Source: Methanocella_A sp964548585 (GTDB lineage Archaea > Halobacteriota > Methanocellia > Methanocellales > Methanocellaceae). From it: a DNA stretch of 54,503 bases. The notes below the pieces were generated by a model. The model saw nothing but the letters and a program-made list of their open reading frames with translations. It was not told where the DNA came from and searched no databases. Shown in pieces: positions 30,983 through 37,967 of this stretch (within the stretch, counting starts at the first letter, position 1; each line of letters begins with the position of its first letter). The stretch spans positions 1 to 54,503 of the forward strand of contig CAZJRS010000012.1 in NCBI GenBank assembly GCA_964548585.1. The letters run 5' to 3'. The position numbers and the translations under genes were made by a program.

Positions 30983-33205
30983 ATGAAGATCGCCGAGCTT
31001 AACCTGCCACAAGCGCTTAAGGACTTTTACATCGGGACGGGTATCGCGGAGCTCTACCCGCCTCAGGGTGAAGCGATCAGGCAGGGGCTGCTCGAGGGAA
31101 AAAATCTGCTGGCAGCCATACCCACTGCCAGCGGTAAAACCCTGCTGGCAGAGCTGGCTATGCTCAAGTCCGTCTCTGAGGGCGGTAAAGCGATCTATAT
31201 CGTGCCACTGAAAGCGCTGGCTTCGGAGAAGTACGACCGCTTTGTCGAGTTTTCGAAGCTTCCGATTAAGGAAGGCGGAATCAAGGTCGGCATCGCCACC
31301 GGGGATTTCGACTCACGGGACGAGTACCTCGGCGAAAAAGACATCATCGTCCTCACGTCGGAAAAGACCGATTCACTGCTCAGGAACGGCGTATCGTGGC
31401 TGTCAAGCCTCAGCGTGGTTGTAGCTGATGAGGTGCACCTGATCGACTCGGCAAACCGCGGCCCTACTCTTGAGGTCACCCTCGCCAAGCTCAGGAAAAT
31501 CAACAAGGACCTGCAGGTACTCGCTCTCTCTGCCACGATCGGCAACGCGAAAGCACTGGCAAAATGGCTGGATGCCGAACTGGTTTTGAGCGACTGGCGG
31601 CCTACTGTCCTGAAAGAGGGCGTCTTTTACGGGCGGGCGATCACCTTCCCCAAAGAGAAACGCGTGGTCAACTCCGCGGGCCCGGATGAAGTGATTTCTT
31701 TAGTTTCCGACACGCTGGAAGAAGGCGGCCAGTGCCTGGTATTCGCGAATACCCGGAAAAGTAGCGAGAGCATCGCCCATAAAGTGGCCAGATCCCTGGC
31801 GAAGCGACTCACCCCGGTGGAGAAGGAACCACTAGCGAGGCTAAAGCAGGAAGTTCTGCGGCACGCGGAAACCGACACCTGTGAGAAGCTGGCCGACTGC
31901 ATTGCCAGCGGCGTGGCATTTCACCATGCCGGTCTCCGTGGCGAACACCGGCGCATCGTGGAAGACGCCTTTAAGAAAAACGCCATTAAGGTCATAGCCT
32001 GCACTCCGACGCTCGCCGCCGGCCTGAACCTGCCCGCCCGCCGGGTGATAATCCGGGACTACAAGCGGTTTGACGTGAACTACGGCAGCGTGCCCATACC
32101 CGTCCTCGAGTACAAGCAAATGGCCGGCCGGGCAGGCCGGCCGAGGCTGGACCCGTATGGCGAAGCCGTCTTGATCGCCAAAAACCACGAAGAGTTCGAA
32201 GAACTCATGGAGAACTATGTTACGGCAAGCCCCGAGCACATCACGTCAAAGCTGGGCACCGAGCCGGCCATGCGTGCCCACGTGCTCTCCGCCGTAGCCA
32301 CGAACTTCTGCCGCAGCCGCCAGGACCTGAAAGCCTTCATGGACACCACGTTCTTCGCATACCAGCGGGGCGATCTATCCCACGTCATAGACAACGTGCT
32401 GGACTTCCTGCTGGAAGAAGCCATGCTCATCGAGAGCAAAGGCGGTAGCCTGAAGGCTACTGAGCTGGGGTCGCTCGTCTCCCGGCTCTACATCGACCCG
32501 CTTTCCGCATCGATCATCGCCAAAGGGCTTGCGAATGCAAAAAAGAGGACCGATACTGCCGACTTCGGCCTACTCCACCTGATCTGTTCCACCCCGGACA
32601 TCAAATCACTGTACCTGCGCAGAGGGGACTACTCATGGATCGTACGGTACACTGACGAGCATGCGGCAGACTTCCTCGGTGACGTTCCCGACAGCTTCGG
32701 CGACGACGTGGAATTCGAGCAGTTCCTGGCGGCAGTCAAAACCGCCGCACTCGCCGAGATGTGGATCAACGAAAAGAGCGAAGAAGAGATCACCACCTTC
32801 TTCAACATCGGACCCGGAGATATCCGAAACCTCATGGAAACCTGCAACTGGCTCATGCATGGCACAGCGGAGATCTCCGTCTTACTAGGCGTCCCCGTCG
32901 CCCGCACTGCCCGGGAACTGGCCATACGCATCGAAAACGGAGCCAGCCGCGAGCTACTGGACCTGATCGCACTAAAAGGCGTAGGCCGGGTCAGAGCGAG
33001 AAAGTTGTACGATGCAGGCTATACCAGCCGCGAGAAACTGAAAACCGCAGACGTCACCGCGCTTGCCGCCCTACAAGGCATCGGTGGCAAGCTCGCGGTC
33101 AGTATCATGAGCCAGCTGGGCAGAAAAGTGGACCTGGTTCCTGTGGCAAGCGATGAAAACCAGGCCGTATCCGGCCAGAGCACGCTGTTTAGCTTCGATG
33201 GATAA
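30983..33205 (+). CDS. hel308: ATP-dependent DNA helicase Hel308
   Basis: Hel308 (Hjm) is a superfamily 2 3'-5' helicase that acts on stalled forks. The 740-residue protein has Q-motif YPPQGEA (about 25-31), Walker A PTASGKT (47-53), VVADEVH as motif II, LSATIGN as motif III, FANTRKSS, and motif VI QMAGRAGRPRLD. A winged-helix and ratchet domain follow, then a C-terminal helix-hairpin-helix (LIALKGVGRVRARKLYDAG). The last residues, TLFSF, could be a PCNA-interaction motif. The ATG at 30983 has no clear ribosome-binding site. It lies upstream of cgi121 on the same strand. Confidence 0.97.
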   Translation: MKIAELNLPQALKDFYIGTGIAELYPPQGEAIRQGLLEGKNLLAAIPTASGKTLLAELAMLKSVSEGGKAIYIVPLKALASEKYDRFVEFSKLPIKEGGIKVGIATGDFDSRDEYLGEKDIIVLTSEKTDSLLRNGVSWLSSLSVVVADEVHLIDSANRGPTLEVTLAKLRKINKDLQVLALSATIGNAKALAKWLDAELVLSDWRPTVLKEGVFYGRAITFPKEKRVVNSAGPDEVISLVSDTLEEGGQCLVFANTRKSSESIAHKVARSLAKRLTPVEKEPLARLKQEVLRHAETDTCEKLADCIASGVAFHHAGLRGEHRRIVEDAFKKNAIKVIACTPTLAAGLNLPARRVIIRDYKRFDVNYGSVPIPVLEYKQMAGRAGRPRLDPYGEAVLIAKNHEEFEELMENYVTASPEHITSKLGTEPAMRAHVLSAVATNFCRSRQDLKAFMDTTFFAYQRGDLSHVIDNVLDFLLEEAMLIESKGGSLKATELGSLVSRLYIDPLSASIIAKGLANAKKRTDTADFGLLHLICSTPDIKSLYLRRGDYSWIVRYTDEHAADFLGDVPDSFGDDVEFEQFLAAVKTAALAEMWINEKSEEEITTFFNIGPGDIRNLMETCNWLMHGTAEISVLLGVPVARTARELAIRIENGASRELLDLIALKGVGRVRARKLYDAGYTSREKLKTADVTALAALQGIGGKLAVSIMSQLGRKVDLVPVASDENQAVSGQSTLFSFDG

Positions 33206-33525
33206 CCAGAACGGATAAAAGCTATTTTTATCATGTGCTTCGTTTCTCCCGTCATTTTTACTACCCGCGTTAGTCTGTCGTCATCGGCAGGCGCCTGGGT
33301 AGTAAGAAAAGCTATTTGCAGTTTCTGCCCGGAGCTAGTATGGGCGCGGGTTCGTCGAAGCCAAATCTAAAAACGCTAATTAAAAACGATCAAAAACGAT
33401 AAAAACGCTTATAAAAACGCTAAAAACGTATTCGCAAAAATCACTGCTTTCGTCTCCCGCCCCTAAATCCTCAATATTTGTCAACCCGGGATACTTTTAT
33501 CACATTTCAAATCTTCTTTACAGTG
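33206..33525 (+). other. Spacer between hel308 and cgi121: hairpin, then phased A-tracts
   Basis: After hel308, TTACTACCC (33258-33266) pairs with GGGTAGTAA (33297-33305) around a 30-nt loop. Further on, six copies of AAAAACG occur between 33369 and 33428. A TATA-like ACTTTTAT (about 33491-33498) precedes cgi121. No gene is seen here. Confidence 0.7.
33369..33428. repeat. Six A-tracts spaced about one helical turn apart
   Basis: AAAAACG starts at 33369, 33382, 33392, 33401, 33413 and 33422, a mean spacing of 10.6 bp, the repeat of B-DNA. Phased A-tracts of this kind bend DNA strongly. The array is centred about 130 bp before the cgi121 start. Confidence 0.75.
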
Positions 33526-34038
33526 ATGGCTACGCTCATCGTAACAGGCGGTAAGAAATACATCGCCGATGTCAGGGCATTTCTCAACACGACTGCCGCC
33601 ATCGGTGCGGATTACAGCGTCACCGTGCAGGCCGTGAACGCAGATGCCATAGCCGGCAGGACCCACGTGGAGTTCGCCGTGGGCAAAGCGGTAGAGTCCT
33701 TTAAGCACAAGCGAAACCTCGCCCGGGATACCGGCATGGAGATCATGCTATACCTGCGAGGCCGCCGCCAGATCGAAAGGGCGATGGACCTCGGAGTAAA
33801 ACCCGGGGATAACAACGTGGTCATAGCAATCGTCGGCGAGAATGCCGAAAGAGCTCTTCCCGCTGTGCAGAGCATCCTTGATAAAGTCGACGAGAACGTG
33901 ATAGACTATTCTCACAAGAAAGACGATCTACTGATGAAGCTGTTCGATATCACCCCGGCAGAGATCGAGATCGTGGGCAGGGACCGAATACCAGAGCTCG
34001 TGCGGGAGAGATCGGCATTGCTGGAGTTTGAGAAATAA
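33526..34038 (+). CDS. cgi121: KEOPS complex subunit Cgi121
   Basis: Cgi121 binds the 3' CCA end of tRNA and is part of KEOPS, which makes N6-threonylcarbamoyl adenosine at tRNA position 37. The 170-residue protein starts MATLIVTGGKKY and has the family pattern HVEFAVGKAVESFKHKRN, MEIMLYLRGRRQIERAMDLG and VVIAIVGENAERAL. I chose the ATG at 33526: the family N-terminus begins here, and a TATA-like element about 30 nt upstream suggests a leaderless mRNA. The other KEOPS subunits are not in the window. Confidence 0.92.
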   Translation: MATLIVTGGKKYIADVRAFLNTTAAIGADYSVTVQAVNADAIAGRTHVEFAVGKAVESFKHKRNLARDTGMEIMLYLRGRRQIERAMDLGVKPGDNNVVIAIVGENAERALPAVQSILDKVDENVIDYSHKKDDLLMKLFDITPAEIEIVGRDRIPELVRERSALLEFEK

Positions 34039-34117
34039 GCTCTGCTGTATAATACTTTCAGTCCATCAGGTAACCCATTAATATGCTTGTAACCAATTTC
34101 TTTTTGGTGAACCGAGA

Positions 34118-34396
34118 ATGGCTAAATCGAAGGCCCGTTATTCTTCTGAGGATCTTGAAATCATACCAGGCATCGGCCCGAGCATGGCCGCTGATCTGAG
34201 ATCGATGGGCATAGTGAAAGTGAGCGATCTGGTGGAGAAGGATCCTGAAGTTCTTTACGATACTTTCGAAGCCAGAGCCGGTGTGCACATCGATCGCTGC
34301 GTACTCTACGCGTACCGATGTGCTGTCTACTACGCAGAAGGCGGCCGTGAGCCCGAGAAGCTCATGTGGTGGAACTGGAAAGACCGGAAGGACTAG
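34118..34396 (+). CDS. Helix-hairpin-helix protein, Cdd1-like
   Basis: This is a 92-residue protein. LEIIPGIGPSMAADLRSMGIVKVSDL (about 13-38; the pattern is what matters) is a helix-hairpin-helix. It is followed by DPEVLYDTFEA and a conserved DRCVLYAYRCAVYYA helix, the layout of the Cdd1 (pathogenicity locus) family. These small proteins probably bind nucleic acid; no function is established. TTGGTGA lies about 8 nt before the ATG. The stop is 4 bp before the next gene, so the two are cotranscribed. Confidence 0.85.
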   Translation: MAKSKARYSSEDLEIIPGIGPSMAADLRSMGIVKVSDLVEKDPEVLYDTFEARAGVHIDRCVLYAYRCAVYYAEGGREPEKLMWWNWKDRKD

Positions 34397-34400
34397 AGCT

Positions 34401-34955
34401 ATGGATTTTCAGCACATAGAAACGGGTGTTTGCGGGCTCTCGTGCCGGCTCTGTCCCCGCTTCCACTCGGAAAGCGAAAGCCGGTGCGCGGGCTGTAAAA
34501 GCCCCCACAGGATGGGCGCGAGCTGCCCGTTCGTCACGTGCGCCGTCAAGAAGAAGGGAATAGAGCTCTGCACCGACTGCGGTGACAGGGGCTCATGCGA
34601 GCGGCTGCGCAGGCATCTGGAGGCTTCGCAGGAGCACGACTCATTCGTCTGCTACCAGAAGCTGGCAGATAACATCGCCTTCATCAATGCGCACGGCATC
34701 GAGGCTTTCGACGCTGCGCAGACAGAACGTGGCCGGCTGCTGACCCGGATGATCGCCGGGTTTGACGACGGGCGATCAAAGAGCTATTACTGTGTGGCAG
34801 CCACAGTGCTCGACGTGGCGGAGCTTGAAGCGGCTCTTGCCGAGGCGGAAAACGTTGACGCAACGATGCCGATAAAGGGCCGGGCGAAAACGCTGAGGGC
34901 CAGCCTCGAAGAGATCGCAAAGAGTCGAGGTTACGTACTAAAGCTGCGAAAATAG
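34401..34955 (+). CDS. DUF3795 cysteine-rich protein
   Basis: This 184-residue protein has an N-terminal Cys-rich region typical of DUF3795: GVCGLSCRLCPRF, then CAGCKSPHRMGASCPFVTCAVKKKG and CTDCGDRGSCERL. These cysteines probably bind zinc or an iron-sulfur cluster. The C-terminal half is helical. The ATG at 34401 is chosen because the domain starts there; GAG lies a few nt upstream and the preceding gene ends 4 bp before. The function is unknown; related proteins are frequent in methanogens and clostridia. Confidence 0.85.
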   Translation: MDFQHIETGVCGLSCRLCPRFHSESESRCAGCKSPHRMGASCPFVTCAVKKKGIELCTDCGDRGSCERLRRHLEASQEHDSFVCYQKLADNIAFINAHGIEAFDAAQTERGRLLTRMIAGFDDGRSKSYYCVAATVLDVAELEAALAEAENVDATMPIKGRAKTLRASLEEIAKSRGYVLKLRK

Positions 34956-35039
34956 GGATGCGACTTAGGCGCTATCGTACGGCTAAGGTTTAATAAAACC
35001 TGCCACGGCGGCGATCGCCTTTGGTAAAGCTGGAATCTC

Positions 35040-35289
35040 AAAAACGCCAAATGGCCAAACCGCCAAACCGCCAACGATAAAAATATTGGCTATGCATGCC
35101 CTATATCTGCAGTATTTTCCGGCCTGACCTATCCGATGCTCTTGGAACGAATTTCGAATTTTACTGCAAGAATTGAGACATGCTCTGTCATCTTTAAAAA
35201 GCGTTTGGCGGTTTGGCGGTTTGGCCCTTTGGCGTTTTTGAAGCCTAAGTCTATTTGGCGGTTTGGCGGTTTGGCCTTTTGGCGTTTTT
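35040..35289. repeat. 35-bp repeat, one inverted and two direct copies
   Basis: The copy at 35040-35074 matches the reverse complement of 35205-35239 and of 35255-35289 at 34 of 35 positions each. The unit itself contains TTTGGCGG twice in tandem and ends in GGCGTTTTT. The left arm can pair with either right arm, giving two alternative hairpins with loops of about 130 and 180 nt. Confidence 0.9.
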
Positions 35290-35395
35290 GGAGACTGAAC
35301 ACGGTTGACAGATTTGGCGTTTTCAATTTTTTGATCTATCCCAGAGCAAACACTAGTAGACAATGCACATGGATACTGGATATCCGTGTGGCACA

Positions 35396-35439
35396 GGCAC
35401 AGCGATCGAGTTGCCGAGTCGTCCCGATACAAGGCCCGG
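35396..35439 (+). repeat. 44-bp dispersed repeat, copy A
   Basis: This copy begins GGCACAGCGATCGAGTTGCC. It matches copy B at 31 of 43 aligned positions after the first base, and copy C at 32 of 43, without gaps. Confidence 0.7.
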
Positions 35440-35474
35440 GTATACAATCAAATGTCTAAGTTATTATCTGTCAT

Positions 35475-35518
35475 AGCGCAGCGTTCGTATTGCTGAGTCA
35501 TACCTATGCAAGGGCTTG
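35475..35518 (+). repeat. 44-bp dispersed repeat, copy B
   Basis: This copy begins AGCGCAGCGTTCGTATTGCT and ends ATGCAAGGGCTTG. It matches the reverse complement of the window's right end at 36 of 43 positions, without gaps. Confidence 0.8.
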
Positions 35519-35571
35519 ATTAAAAGCTGAATTAACCCTACTTATTCAACATAGCAATCCTTGTTTAGATG

Positions 35572-36327
35572 CTACTCTATCGTAATCCTCTCAGACGCAG
35601 AGAACGCCTTCAACTTCTCCGTACTCGAGAAACAGCACAAGGTGATGTTGGCCCTGCGGGCGCTGTCTATGCCTGAACTGATCGGTGCCGCTTTCGACAT
35701 AATTAACGGTATCCCGGCTCTCACCACTTTCATGACCATGCCCGCGGGCTGTCGTCCTGAAGAGATCAGGAACAGCTTCGTCAGGTCGTCGCCCGCTAAT
35801 GTCGCCATGCCCACTACCTTGTCAATGGCGTTGTGCCGGCCGATGTCCAGAGCCTTGTACTTCAAGTTACCCTCCGCGTCCACAAGGCTCGCGCTATGGG
35901 CTCCCTTTGTCCTGTCCTGGGTCTCGTCATACAGGTATTTCATACTGTCGAGCAGCACGTCGATCCTGAACGTCTGCACTACAGGTATGTTCAGGTCTTC
36001 ATCACGTTTTTCCCAGTTGACGCCGATGCAGCCGGACGAGCGCAGCTCGTACCAGAGATCGAAATGATCGAAAGAGCGGACTTTCAAAAAGACTTTTCCA
36101 TCCTTTTCCATGACGTCTTCGATGTCACTCTTATCTTTTACCGCGCCTTCGGTGACCATGTAGCCGATGGCCAGTTCTTTATGGAGGTCAGGTGTGGTCA
36201 CTATCGACGACAGTTTGGTTCCATTGATGACGAGCTCGATGGTTTCCTCGACCATAACCGGGTCTGTGGCAGGCTCTTTGCCTGCTCTCGTGATCTTCAC
36301 CGAGTGGTAATCTTTAACCGTTTCCAT
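35572..36327 (-). CDS. fdhD: Formate dehydrogenase accessory sulfurtransferase FdhD
   Basis: FdhD passes sulfur from a cysteine desulfurase to the Mo/W bis-pterin cofactor of formate dehydrogenase-type enzymes. The 251-residue protein shows ELRSSGCIG (Cys 100, in the catalytic loop), KGAHSASLVD, the conserved DIGRHNAIDKV and SSGRQPAGMVMKVVRAG. Only one Cys is seen where E. coli has CxxC. The ATG at 36327 (METVKDYHS) is chosen for GTGAGG 4-9 nt upstream; the frame is open a further 16 codons. No formate dehydrogenase is in the window, so FwdB may be a client. It is divergent from a Tfx-type regulator by 46 bp. Confidence 0.92.
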   Translation of the reverse strand: METVKDYHSVKITRAGKEPATDPVMVEETIELVINGTKLSSIVTTPDLHKELAIGYMVTEGAVKDKSDIEDVMEKDGKVFLKVRSFDHFDLWYELRSSGCIGVNWEKRDEDLNIPVVQTFRIDVLLDSMKYLYDETQDRTKGAHSASLVDAEGNLKYKALDIGRHNAIDKVVGMATLAGDDLTKLFLISSGRQPAGMVMKVVRAGIPLIMSKAAPISSGIDSARRANITLCCFSSTEKLKAFSASERITIE

Positions 36328-36373
36328 AAGCCTCACACCCAAAGGTTTAAAATTGGTATAAGCATATGAATTC

Positions 36374-36784
36374 ATGATGGCTTATAAATCATTCCTCACT
36401 AAACGACAGATAACCGTGCTTCGCCTTAGGCAGGCGGGCCTTACCCAGGAGGAGATCGCGAAGCGGATCAAGACCACTCGCGCCAATATCAGCCTCATCG
36501 AAAAGCGTGCCCGGGAGAACATCGAGCGTTCCAAGGAAACCCTCAAAGAGTGGAACAGCGTCATCTCCCCGGTGCGCATCACCGTTAAAAAAGGCACCGA
36601 CGTCATGAGCATACCCGAAGTCGTCTTCGCCGAAGCCGACCGCTCCGGCGTCCACGTGAGGACCGACTCCATCGGGCTCATCACGCTGATTAAAAGGGAG
36701 AAAAGCGAAGCCATCTCAAACCGCATGGTGGTAGAGGACTTTGAGGTGGATATCACCAACACGGGAGAAGTGACCCTGCTGTGA
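36374..36784 (+). CDS. Tfx-family DNA-binding regulator
   Basis: This 136-residue protein has an N-terminal helix-turn-helix (LTKRQITVLRLRQAG, then LTQEEIAKRIKTTRANISLI, about 8-43) and a C-terminal acidic domain with the Tfx pattern (GTDVMSIPEVVFAEAD). Tfx of Methanothermobacter binds near the fmdECB promoter, which encodes the molybdenum formylmethanofuran dehydrogenase. Here it is divergent from fdhD across 46 bp that must hold both promoters, so it probably controls fdhD and itself. The stop overlaps the start of the next gene (GTGA), so they are translationally coupled. Tandem ATG codons leave the exact start open by one residue. Confidence 0.88.
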   Translation: MMAYKSFLTKRQITVLRLRQAGLTQEEIAKRIKTTRANISLIEKRARENIERSKETLKEWNSVISPVRITVKKGTDVMSIPEVVFAEADRSGVHVRTDSIGLITLIKREKSEAISNRMVVEDFEVDITNTGEVTLL

Positions 36785-37821
36785 TCGGCAGATCTGCCGG
36801 CGAAGTCTTCGCCATCGATGTAGGCTCCGGCACCCAGGATATACTGATTTCAGATGACCGGCTTGTGAAGCCTGCACTGAAAATCGTCATGCCTGCGCCC
36901 ACTCAACTTTTTGCCGCTAAAATCCGTAAGTCTCGAAAAGATCTCTTTTGCGACGGCTACACCATGGGCGGCGGTGCGCTCACCGGGGCATTAATGGCAC
37001 ACGCAGAGAAGCACCGGGTCGTCATGACGCCGGACGCAGCCCGTACTGTACGTGACAATCCAGATCAAGTCCGGGAACGTGGCATCGAGATCGGTGACGC
37101 GTCCGACCTGAAAGGCCCTCACCTGAAGCTCACTCTAATGGACGTGGACATGACCGCCTACGAAGCCGGGCTGGCCATGATGAACTATACGATTCCCAGG
37201 GATATCGTCGTAGCCGTTGCCGTCCAGGACCACGGCGTAGCCCCGAAGGGCGTCAGCGACCGGGAGTTCCGGTTCGACCAGATCGGCAAGAAGGTTAAGA
37301 AAGGAGCTACGTTCAAAGATTTCATCATCACTAAAAAGACGAAGATCTATTCTCGGGCAAGCGCAGTCATCCAGAGCCTGAACGACCAGGGCTACAATGA
37401 CGTGCTGGTCATGGACACCAAGATTGCCGGCATCTACGGCGGGCTATACGGCGAAAAGCTGCCAGCCATCGTAATGGATGTAGGCAACGGGCACACCATG
37501 GCCGCCTCCATTGCCGAAGACGGCACCATCGCCGGCATCTTCGAGCACCACACATCTTCTCTGACGCCGAAGACTCTGCGTGATTACCTGCAAAAGCTAA
37601 CGGACGGCACGCTCACAAACGAAGAAATCTTTGAAGATGGTGGACACGGGGCATACGTGAAAGAGCCGGTCAAACCCATCTCGCTGATCGCAACAGGTCC
37701 TCGCAGGGCTATCGCATTAAAGACCAGGCTGCCGATCAAGTTTGCATCGCCGCTGGATGATGTGTATATGGTCGGACCTGTTGGTATGATACGAGCTTAT
37801 CAAACTCTGCAAAATAAGTGA
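36781..37821 (+). CDS. DUF1786 protein (ASKHA-like ATPase fold)
   Basis: This is a 346-residue protein. VFAIDVGSGTQDIL at the N-terminus and AIVMDVGNGHTMAASI around residue 240 are phosphate-loop motifs of the sugar kinase/Hsp70/actin fold. DYTMGGGALTGAL-like and HGVAPKGVSDREFRF segments are typical of DUF1786, sometimes annotated as related to pyruvate formate-lyase activation on weak grounds. The start is GTG at 36781, overlapping the Tfx stop by 4 nt. Its function is unknown; the operon with a Tfx-type regulator beside fdhD suggests a role in Mo/W enzyme biology, but that is inference. Confidence 0.82.
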   Translation: MIGRSAGEVFAIDVGSGTQDILISDDRLVKPALKIVMPAPTQLFAAKIRKSRKDLFCDGYTMGGGALTGALMAHAEKHRVVMTPDAARTVRDNPDQVRERGIEIGDASDLKGPHLKLTLMDVDMTAYEAGLAMMNYTIPRDIVVAVAVQDHGVAPKGVSDREFRFDQIGKKVKKGATFKDFIITKKTKIYSRASAVIQSLNDQGYNDVLVMDTKIAGIYGGLYGEKLPAIVMDVGNGHTMAASIAEDGTIAGIFEHHTSSLTPKTLRDYLQKLTDGTLTNEEIFEDGGHGAYVKEPVKPISLIATGPRRAIALKTRLPIKFASPLDDVYMVGPVGMIRAYQTLQNK

Positions 37822-37854
37822 TCGCTTACCACGGCGGCACAACGACTTTTTGGA

Positions 37855-37935
37855 CCACAACGGCACGGCGGCACAACGTAACAATAGATTATTCATAAGT
37901 TGTTAATCAAGCGTTGTGTCGTTGTGTCGTTGTGG
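37855..37935 (+). repeat. 24-bp imperfect inverted repeat, wobble-paired in plus-strand RNA
   Basis: CCACAACGGCACGGCGGCACAACG (37855-37878, 24 bp; 20 of 24 match) faces 37912-37935 (CGTTGTGTCGTTGTGTCG and on) with a 33-nt loop. All four mismatches are G against T, so the plus-strand RNA pairs fully with G-U wobbles. The right arm is followed by TTTTT. It lies between the convergent DUF1786 and argS genes. Confidence 0.8.
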
Positions 37936-37967
37936 TTTTTGGTTTATCGTTGTGGTTATTTTTTTAC

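Larger units (their letters stand above)
34956..35571. other. 616-bp spacer between convergent genes, filled with repeats
   Basis: No gene is visible. The spacer holds the TTTGGCGG inverted/direct repeat (35040-35289), a truncated further copy around 35312-35323, and two copies of the 44-bp dispersed repeat (35396-35439, 35475-35518). The remaining 130 bp between the arms has no recognisable feature. Confidence 0.8.
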
